Shown here: positions 58,416 to 64,000 of the stretch, piece by piece | How the letters are laid out: every line of letters starts with the position of its first letter | How positions within the stretch are numbered: the stretch's first letter is position 1 | Source of the DNA: Roseomonas sp. AR75 | GTDB taxonomy: Bacteria; Pseudomonadota; Alphaproteobacteria; Acetobacterales; Acetobacteraceae | Length of the DNA: 64,000 nt | NCBI RefSeq assembly: GCF_005222815.1 | Contig: NZ_STGB01000005.1 | Coordinates: 496,001-560,000, forward strand | Reading direction: 5' to 3' | Translations under genes and position numbers: made by a program | The notes under the pieces: model-generated | What the model saw: the letters and a program-made list of their open reading frames with translations, nothing else | The model's database searches: none | What the model was told of the DNA's origin: nothing

Positions 58416-59156
58416 ATGACGCGCAGCACAACGACCCTGACGCCGCTGCCCGGCGCCTGCGCCGCGTGCGCCGTACGCCCTTTCGCCTTGTTCCGGGTGA
58501 TACCGCAGGCGCGCGTCGGCGAGATCGCGAAGGTGCGCTCCGGCGTCCGCCTGGTTCGCGCCGGCGAGGCGATCCGCGACGGCATCTTCACCCTTTACGC
58601 CGGCTGGGCCTTCTCCTGGACGGCGACGCCGGATGGTCGCCGCCAGATCCTGGACTTCCACCTGCCCGGCGACCTGGTCGAACGCACCGAGGACGGGGCC
58701 GAGGTCGAGGCGCTGACCGATGCCTCCTTCTGCATCCTGGCGCGCGACCGGCTCTGCGATTTCATGGGCCGCGACCCGGGCCTTGCGCTGTCCTACGCGG
58801 AGGGACTGAGCCGCGACCGCGCCCGCCTGCGCGAAAGGCTCACCAGCCTTGGCCGGCGCGACGCGGTGGGGCGCGTGGCGCATCTGCTGCTGGAGATCCA
58901 CACCCGTATCCAGCGTCGGGGCGGCGGCGATGCCCGCGGCGCGCCGGTGCCGCTGAAGCAGGCGCATCTGGCCGATGCGCTGGGACTTTCGGTGGAGCAC
59001 GCCAATCGGGCGCTGGCGGTGCTGCGCAAGGATGGCGTGGCGACGCTGGCCAAGGGCCGGCTCGACATCCTCGACCGCGGCGCGCTGGAGGAGGTGGCCG
59101 GCTGGGACGGCCCCGCCACGACGGAGCCGCTGGTGCCACGCAGCATCGCGGGCTGA
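58416..59156 (+). CDS. Crp/Fnr-family transcriptional regulator
   Basis: 246 residues. N-terminal CAACAVRPFALF with two Cys (CxxC), then a cyclic-nucleotide-binding-type beta-roll (RAGEAIRDGIFTLYAGWAFSW, ILDFHLPGDLVE), a dimer helix, and the helix-turn-helix LKQAHLADALGLSVEHANRALAVLRKDGV. Only CxxC plus two further Cys (SFCILARDRLC) are seen, fewer and differently placed than in E. coli FNR, so oxygen sensing through a 4Fe-4S cluster is possible but unproven. The 223-nt upstream gap holds no clear FNR box. Confidence 0.88.
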   Translation: MTRSTTTLTPLPGACAACAVRPFALFRVIPQARVGEIAKVRSGVRLVRAGEAIRDGIFTLYAGWAFSWTATPDGRRQILDFHLPGDLVERTEDGAEVEALTDASFCILARDRLCDFMGRDPGLALSYAEGLSRDRARLRERLTSLGRRDAVGRVAHLLLEIHTRIQRRGGGDARGAPVPLKQAHLADALGLSVEHANRALAVLRKDGVATLAKGRLDILDRGALEEVAGWDGPATTEPLVPRSIAG

Positions 59157-59210
59157 CGGGAATCGCCACACTCCCGCGGTTGCGGTAGCCTTGCGGCGGT
59201 TCAGCCCGGG

Positions 59211-59831
59211 GTGAAACGCCGCCAGATGCCGCCGCGCCGTGTCCTGCTCGCGCTCCTCGCTTGGCTGGCGCCGGCCCTGCCGGCGCTGGCGCAGGTGGAC
59301 CCTTCCTTCAACCTGGTGAACCGCAGCGGGCAGCCGATCCGGGAGATCTATGTCTCGCCGGTCGCGCAGCAGACCTGGGGCCATGACCTGCTCGGCCAGA
59401 CCGTGCTGCCCGATGGCCGCGCCTTCGCGGTGCGCCTGGCGCCCGGTGCGGGCTGCCGACAGGACATCCGCGTGGTCTATGCGAATGGCCAGCCGGAGGA
59501 ACGCCGCAACCAGGACACCTGCCGCATCACGCAGATGGTCTTCGGCAGCAGCCCGCCGCCGCAATCCGGCGCGACGCAGGACGGCAACCCCTCATTCAAC
59601 CTGGTGAATCACGGCAGCCAGGCGATGCGGGAGGTCTATGTCTCCTCCGTCCGCGAACAGGATTGGGGGCGGCAGCGCCTGCCGCGCACCATGAACCCGG
59701 GCGAGCACCTGGCGGTTCGGCTGGTTTCGGGCGACTGCGTGAACGACATCCGCGTGGTCTGGATGGATGGGCGCAGCGAGGAACGGCGCGCCCAGGACAC
59801 CTGCCGCATCGTCAACATGGTGTTCCGCTGA
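59211..59831 (+). CDS. Exported protein with two tandem copies of one domain
   Basis: 206 residues from GTG 59211 (an ATG at 59226 is possible). Signal peptide PRRVLLALLAWLAPALPALA. The mature part has two copies of about 75 residues: SFNLVNRSGQPIREIYVSPV with TCRITQMVF, and SFNLVNHGSQAMREVYVSSV with TCRIVNMVF. Each has one Cys pair position (GC and TCR) that could form a disulfide. The copies are joined by a short Ser/Pro linker. Function unknown; probably a beta-sandwich. The next gene overlaps its stop codon. Confidence 0.8.
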   Translation: MKRRQMPPRRVLLALLAWLAPALPALAQVDPSFNLVNRSGQPIREIYVSPVAQQTWGHDLLGQTVLPDGRAFAVRLAPGAGCRQDIRVVYANGQPEERRNQDTCRITQMVFGSSPPPQSGATQDGNPSFNLVNHGSQAMREVYVSSVREQDWGRQRLPRTMNPGEHLAVRLVSGDCVNDIRVVWMDGRSEERRAQDTCRIVNMVFR

Positions 59832-60799
59832 GCGCAGGCAGCCGCTACCGCGGGCCGACACGGCACCTGATCGTCCCCGGCCTGGCGAAGGCCGGTACCA
59901 GCTTCCTGTTCGAGAACCTGATGCGCCGGCCGGACCTGTTCGCCAGCACCGGCACGAAGGAGGTGAACTTCTTCGGCCAGGTGAAGCTGCGCGGCCGGTC
60001 CTCCTACCTGTCGCGCTTCCCGGCGGAGGATCACCGCAAGATCCTGCTGGATGCCTCGCCCTCCTACATCCAGAACCGCGACGACGCGGCGGAGCGCATC
60101 CGGGAGGTGCTGGCCGGCGATGCCGTGACCATCGCGATCCTGGTGCGCGATCCCCTGGAAACCTTCTTCTCGCACTACCTGCACGAGCTGAAATCCACCA
60201 TCGGCCGGCCGAGCTGGCGGCGCCAGGAACGGCCGCGCAGCTTCTCGCTGGACGATCCGGCGGTGATGGCTCGCTACCTGCGCCCGCGCGCGCCGGCGGT
60301 CGCCGGCTTCAAGCGGGTGTTCGGCGCGGATTGCCACGGCTGGCACATGGGCGCGCTGTTCGACGGCAGGCTGCGGGCAGAGCTTGGCGCGGTGCTGGGG
60401 GCGGAGCTCGGGCCGTTCGACGGCACGCAGGTGATCAACCGCGGCGGCTTCGTGCCCGGCTATCTCTATGGCGGCGCGCAGGGCCTGCATTTCGAGCAGG
60501 ATGGCGCCCGCTATCGCGTGCCGCCGCGCGCGCTGGTCTTCGTGGCGGAGGAACGCAGCGAGATCCAGGCCTATGCGACGCCGGAAGAAGCCGCCGCCTT
60601 CCTGCGGCTCGGCGAGTCCTTCACGCGCGACCTCGTGCTGCAAGGCGACGCGCTGCGGCCCCTGCTGGACGATCACCGCGCGGTCTGCGAGGCGCTCGGC
60701 CTGGCGCCGCTGCGACAGTCGTTGCAAGACGTCGTGCGACTTTCCGCGCCGCCCGCCCGGCTCCCTCCGCGCATCCTCTGCCGCCTGCAGCTGATCTGA
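59828..60799 (+). CDS. Sulfotransferase-domain protein (start codon unresolved)
   Basis: About 323 residues. The 5'-phosphosulfate loop lies near the N-terminus (VPGLAKAGTSFLFENL), then TKEVNFFG, and a 3'-phosphate motif VTIAILVRDPLETFFSHYLHEL (RDP with a downstream Ser). These define a PAPS-dependent sulfotransferase. No ATG, GTG or TTG lies in frame between the previous gene and this motif; the only near candidate is CTG 59828, which overlaps the upstream stop as CTGA. An upstream start inside the previous gene (59663) is the alternative. The acceptor is unknown, perhaps a surface polysaccharide. Confidence 0.8.
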   Translation: MSAGSRYRGPTRHLIVPGLAKAGTSFLFENLMRRPDLFASTGTKEVNFFGQVKLRGRSSYLSRFPAEDHRKILLDASPSYIQNRDDAAERIREVLAGDAVTIAILVRDPLETFFSHYLHELKSTIGRPSWRRQERPRSFSLDDPAVMARYLRPRAPAVAGFKRVFGADCHGWHMGALFDGRLRAELGAVLGAELGPFDGTQVINRGGFVPGYLYGGAQGLHFEQDGARYRVPPRALVFVAEERSEIQAYATPEEAAAFLRLGESFTRDLVLQGDALRPLLDDHRAVCEALGLAPLRQSLQDVVRLSAPPARLPPRILCRLQLI

Positions 60800-60913
60800 C
60801 AGCGCGCGGCGCCGGGTTCGTCTCGCCACGTCCAAGCGCGATGAAACGGGTCCAGTCCCTGTCTTGTCGCGCTTTCCGAGTCGCCGGGCGATTCCGCTCG
60901 CTTTGAGAACGTC

Positions 60914-62884
60914 CTAACCCTCCGGCAGCCCGGCAAGCCGCCAGCCCTCGACCATGCGCGCAAAGGCGGCGCGCCCGCGGGAAGGGTGGCTGCGGCGCAT
61001 CAGCGCGATCGAGGCGTGCGGATTGGCCGCCAGAAGCTTCGCCACCGCTGCGCGCGCGGTCGGCATGTCGCCGCCGAGTGCCGCGGAATAGGCCATGATG
61101 CGATAGGCCCAGGTGACTTTCGGATGGCGGCTGAGCACCGCCTGCAGGCGCCGCACGGCCTCGGCGTAGTCGCCCCGATGCGACAGCGCCGAGGCGATGC
61201 CGATGCGCAGGTTGAAGGCCAGCGGATCGAGCGGGCTGAGCGCGAGCGAGCGCTCGAAGCGCGGGATCGCGGCGTCCGGCACCTCCTCGTAGATGGCGAG
61301 CCAGGCATAGCGCGCCCAGGCCCAGGCATTGTTCGGATCGAGCGCGAGGGCAGTCTCAATGAGGGCGCCCGCGCGCGGCAGGTCGCCGAGGCACTGGCTG
61401 ATCGCCGCGCCGACCGCCGCGAGCGCGATCGGATCGTCGGCGATCAACCCCGCTGCGGTCTCAACTGCCTCGCGCGCGGCCTCGCGGCTCGCCTCGGGGT
61501 CGGTCGACCAGAGATAGACGACGTCCTGCGAGTGGCACCAGGCGCTCAGCGCATGCGCGCGCCCGTAGCGCGGATCGGCCGCCAGCGCGGCGCCCAGCAG
61601 CGCGATCGCCTCGGCATTGTCGGCCGCCTCGTGGCTCCAGATGCGCGGATAGGCGCGCAGCAGCAGGTCGTGCGCCTGCAGGCTCCCGGTCGGCTTGCGC
61701 GCGGCGATCGCGATCTCGGCATTGCGCACGGCGGGCTGGATCGCGCCGGCGACCTGGGCCGCGATGCGATCCTGGAAGTCGAAGACGTCGGTCGCCGCGC
61801 CCTCATAGCGGTCGGACCAGAGCTGCGCGCGCGTCGCGGCGTCCACCAGCTGCACCGAGATGCGCAGCCGGTCGCCGCCGCGCCGCACCGTGCCCTCGAC
61901 AACATAGCTGACGCCGAGCTCGCGCCCCACCTCGCGCACATCGACGAAGCGGCCCTTGTAGGTGAAGGCGGATTGCCGCGCGATGACGAAGAATTCCCGC
62001 ACGCGGGACAGCGCGCCGGTGATCTCCTCCACGACGCCATCCACGAAATACTCGTCGGCCGCGCCGCTGAGGTTGTCGAAGGGCATGACGATGATCCCAG
62101 GCTGCGCCTGGTCGCGCGCCGGCGCGGCCGGCGGCGCGGCGGGCGGCGGAGCCACAGGCGCCGAGCGGCCGAGCGCGCCTTCGCGCAGCGCCAGCGTTTC
62201 CGCCTCCGGCTCCGCCTGCAATTCGCGCCGCAGCACCTCGCGGCAGAGGTCGAACTGGCGCAGCGCGGCATTGGCGCGGCCCGCGCCGAGCCACAGGCGC
62301 ATCAGCGCGCGATGCGCCTCCTCGGCCGCCGGATCGCCGGCGAGCAGCCGCTGCGCCAGTGCCTCGCAGGCGGAGCCTGCTTCCGGCGTGGCGGCGCCGG
62401 CGAGACGTGCGAGGCGTTCGACCAGCAGCAGCGCGTCGCGCCGCAGCGCCTGGCGATGCGGCGCGATCCAGGCATCGAGCGGCTCGGGCAACGCAATCCC
62501 GTCGAGCAGGTCGCCCTGGTAGAGCGTTGCCGCCACGGCGAGCGCACCAGGCGAGCCCGCGACGGAGACCGCCTCGAATTGGCGGGCATCCACCGCCTCC
62601 GCCGACGCGATGAGGCGCACGGTCTCGAGGTTGCTTTCGATGCGGATGGCGGGATCGGTCTCGGGGAAGGCGCCGCGAAGGGCGGTGAGCGCCTGGCGAA
62701 GGCTGCTGCGTGCCTGGGCCTCGGCGCGGTCGGGCCAGAACAGGCCACACAGCGCCTCGCGCCGCAACCCGCGCGGGGCGAGCGCGAGCGCGGCCAGGAT
62801 CAGCGCCGTCTTGCGGGTCGGCAGGTGCAGCGGCTCGCCCGAGGCGGCGCGCAGTTCGAGACCGCCGAGAATGCGGATCCGCAC
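60914..62884 (-). CDS. SARP/BTAD-type regulator with TolB-like and TPR domains
   Basis: 656 residues. Residues 1-95 are an OmpR-like winged helix of the SARP kind (MRIRILGGLELRAASGEP, LPTRKTALILAALALAPRG, LCGLFWPDRAEAQARSSLRQ). Residues about 95-240 are a bacterial transcriptional activation domain (RQFEAVSVAGSPGALAVAA, AEEAHRALMRLWLGAGRANA, LRQFDLCREVLRRELQAEP). A TolB-like domain follows (IIVMPFDNLSGAADEYFVDGVVEEIT, SYVVEGTVRR, QLWSDRYEG), then TPR-like helices. The last two parts resemble the regulator at 10883. Direct repeats at 11-bp spacing lie just upstream of its start. Confidence 0.88.
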   Translation of the reverse strand: MRIRILGGLELRAASGEPLHLPTRKTALILAALALAPRGLRREALCGLFWPDRAEAQARSSLRQALTALRGAFPETDPAIRIESNLETVRLIASAEAVDARQFEAVSVAGSPGALAVAATLYQGDLLDGIALPEPLDAWIAPHRQALRRDALLLVERLARLAGAATPEAGSACEALAQRLLAGDPAAEEAHRALMRLWLGAGRANAALRQFDLCREVLRRELQAEPEAETLALREGALGRSAPVAPPPAAPPAAPARDQAQPGIIVMPFDNLSGAADEYFVDGVVEEITGALSRVREFFVIARQSAFTYKGRFVDVREVGRELGVSYVVEGTVRRGGDRLRISVQLVDAATRAQLWSDRYEGAATDVFDFQDRIAAQVAGAIQPAVRNAEIAIAARKPTGSLQAHDLLLRAYPRIWSHEAADNAEAIALLGAALAADPRYGRAHALSAWCHSQDVVYLWSTDPEASREAAREAVETAAGLIADDPIALAAVGAAISQCLGDLPRAGALIETALALDPNNAWAWARYAWLAIYEEVPDAAIPRFERSLALSPLDPLAFNLRIGIASALSHRGDYAEAVRRLQAVLSRHPKVTWAYRIMAYSAALGGDMPTARAAVAKLLAANPHASIALMRRSHPSRGRAAFARMVEGWRLAGLPEG

Positions 62885-62930
62885 GTCGCCTCCGCCGCGT
62901 CCTGCCGCATCCTAGAGGGATCGCGGGCGA

Positions 62931-62981
62931 TTTCACGCTGATTTCACGCGCCCCGCGCCGTCACGGCCGGCGGTTTCACGC
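62931..62981. promoter_or_regulatory. TTTCACGC direct repeats, candidate SARP operator
   Basis: TTTCACGC occurs at 62931, 62942 and 62974. The first two are 11 bp apart, one helical turn, and the third is 32 bp further on. SARP proteins bind direct repeats at 11-bp spacing, so these lie in the right place, between the SARP-type gene (start 62884, minus strand) and the gene at 63044. Confidence 0.55.
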
Positions 62982-63043
62982 CCGCTCGCACATCGGTTGA
63001 ACGGCGCGGCCGCAGGCTGCCTCCCGCACCAAGGAGAGCAGCG

Positions 63044-63301
63044 ATGACGCCGATCCTGTCCCCCGCCACCTCCACCCTGGCACGCGGAGCGACGCCGCCC
63101 GGCTGGCTGCACGCCATGTTGCGCCGCCCGGCCCTGGCGCTGCGCAACCGGCTGAGGGAGTGGCGCGCAACGATGGCGACGGACGCCGCCCTCGCTGCGC
63201 TCGATGACGCGCAGCGGGCGGATATCGGTGCCTCGGCGCGGAGTCAGGCGCCGACCGAGGTGGACGGCGCGATGATGCGCCGGCTGATGGCGCTGCGGTA
63301 A
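63044..63301 (+). CDS. Small basic protein with DUF1127-like end
   Basis: 85 residues. AAGGAG precedes ATG 63044 at ideal distance. The middle is Arg-rich (RRPALALRNRLREWRAT), followed by LAALDDAQRADIGAS, which recalls DUF1127 (YjiS-like) proteins ending in a short LxDxxLxDIG element; some DUF1127 proteins bind RNA. The relationship is weak. It is divergent from the SARP-type regulator and shares the TTTCACGC repeats in its upstream region. Confidence 0.65.
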   Translation: MTPILSPATSTLARGATPPGWLHAMLRRPALALRNRLREWRATMATDAALAALDDAQRADIGASARSQAPTEVDGAMMRRLMALR

Positions 63302-63323
63302 GGGCGCGTGCGGTTTCGACCCC

Positions 63324-63345
63324 CCGGGGGGCCGGCGCCCCCCGG
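63324..63345. terminator. GC-only hairpin between convergent genes
   Basis: CCGGGGGGC, loop CGGC, GCCCCCCGG: a nine-base-pair stem made of G and C, 23 nt after the stop of the small gene at 63044. No T run follows, so termination by itself is uncertain. Confidence 0.45.
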
Positions 63346-63380
63346 ACCCCCGCGGACGCCATGCGCCCCGCTTCGGGCGG

Positions 63381-64000
63381 CTACGCCGCCCGCAGCGCCT
63401 TCCACACGCTCTCGGGCGTCGCCGGCATGTCCACGACCTTGCCCCCGAGCGCATCGACCAGCGCGTTGATCACCGCCGGCGGCGAGCCCACGGCGCCCGC
63501 CTCGCCCGCGCCCTTCACGCCGAGCGGGTTGGTCTCGCAGGTCACCTCGATCAGGTCCACGTCGATGTCCGGCAGGTCCTCGGCGCGCGGCAGGGCGTAG
63601 TCCATGAAGCTGGCGGAGAGGAGCTGGCCGCTGCCCTGGTCATAGGCGGTGCGCTCCATCAGCGCCTGGCCGACGCCCTGGGCCACGCCGCCATGCACCT
63701 GGCCGCGCACGATCAGCGGGTTCAGCGCATGGCCGACATCGTCCACCACGATGTAGCGCGGCACGGTGACGACGCCGGTCTCGGCATCGACCTCCACCTC
63801 GGCCATGTGGCAGCCATTGGGGAAGGTGTGGCTGTCGATCTTCGCCGTCTCCATCGTGTCGAGGATGATGGCGGATTGGCCGGCCGCCACGCGCTTCCGC
63901 TGCGCCGCGGCGAGGTCGAGGATGCCGATGCCGCGGTCGGTGCCGACCACGCCGAAGCGGCCGTCCTTGGCAACGAACTCGATGTCGCCGATCGCGGCTT
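63381..64000 (-). CDS. Molybdenum hydroxylase large subunit, C-terminal part (runs off window)
   Basis: The visible 206 codons are the C-terminus of a xanthine-dehydrogenase/CO-dehydrogenase-type molybdopterin subunit. Landmarks: AEVEVDAETGVVTVPRYIVVDDVGHALNP, GQVHGGVAQGVGQALME, SFMDYALPRAEDLPDI, TNPLGVKGAGEAGAVGSPPAVINAL. The Glu of GAGEAG is the catalytic base position. The frame continues past position 64000 without a start. Substrate (purine, aldehyde, nicotinate or CO) cannot be told from this part. Confidence 0.93.
   Translation of the reverse strand, partial: AAIGDIEFVAKDGRFGVVGTDRGIGILDLAAAQRKRVAAGQSAIILDTMETAKIDSHTFPNGCHMAEVEVDAETGVVTVPRYIVVDDVGHALNPLIVRGQVHGGVAQGVGQALMERTAYDQGSGQLLSASFMDYALPRAEDLPDIDVDLIEVTCETNPLGVKGAGEAGAVGSPPAVINALVDALGGKVVDMPATPESVWKALRAA

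Overview
The window is one contiguous stretch of a very GC-rich chromosome with dense genes, short gaps, many 4-nt stop/start overlaps, a Bug/TctC-type binding protein, PEP-CTERM proteins, a DUF2783/flavin hydroxylase pair and a GGAAC-N16-CGTT (EcfG-like) promoter. This points to an alphaproteobacterium, most likely Acetobacteraceae of the Roseomonas type. That placement is inference from style and gene content; there is no rRNA or tRNA gene in the window. No prophage, IS element or CRISPR array was seen.

Layout. 0-3.4 kb: 3' end of glpX, recJ and two small membrane proteins. 3.4-4.2 kb: a low-GC orphan gene with a HEPN-like motif, the only clearly foreign piece. 4.2-10.7 kb: luciferase-like oxidoreductase, membrane protein, guanine deaminase, a PEP-CTERM protein, a tightly coupled methyltransferase-sulfotransferase-ketopantoate reductase-cupin operon, and a membrane protein. 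10.9-18.7 kb: a winged-helix/TolB-like/TPR regulator, DUF445 protein, a Zn/Mn ABC importer without its binding protein, a 3-hydroxyisobutyryl-CoA hydrolase, a lipoprotein hydrolase and a DUF883/holin-like stress operon. 18.8-28.6 kb: a polyamine-type ABC importer, an exported superoxide dismutase, an RTX beta-helix protein, a DsbD-type reductase and a PEP-CTERM protein. 28.7-38 kb: HrpB helicase, a giant coiled-coil lipoprotein, a DUF882 protein, a sulfatase, an aminotransferase and a GntR regulator.

38-44.7 kb: a two-subunit UxaA/SuyAB-type lyase opposite the GntR gene, then two Uma2-like genes flanking three tiny exported proteins that share a C-terminal motif, a patatin phospholipase and a PEP-CTERM protein. 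44.8-54.7 kb: a long co-directional run (methyltransferase, Bug protein, Ldh2 dehydrogenase, 2OG oxygenase, TrmH-type methylase, amine oxidase) that runs into a retrograde lipid transport cluster (STAS-MlaE, MlaF, MlaD, PqiC-like lipoprotein). 54.6-64 kb: flavin hydroxylase with its DUF2783 partner, a ParDE toxin-antitoxin pair, an MBL protein, a Crp/Fnr regulator, a duplicated-domain exported protein, a second sulfotransferase, a SARP/BTAD-TolB-TPR regulator opposite a small gene, and the end of a molybdenum hydroxylase large subunit.

The most unusual signals are these. (1) A roughly 100-nt element made of five hairpins, present three times, whose stems change in a compensatory way while the linkers stay fixed; two copies lie in inverted orientation around mlaD and one of these is read in frame into the next lipoprotein gene. 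(2) A tandem family of about 60-residue exported proteins with a shared W/PF motif between two Uma2 paralogues that lack the usual lysine. (3) The HEPN-like low-GC gene. (4) A superoxide dismutase whose near-universal active-site Tyr is Gln. (5) Direct repeats at 11-bp spacing next to a SARP-type regulator.
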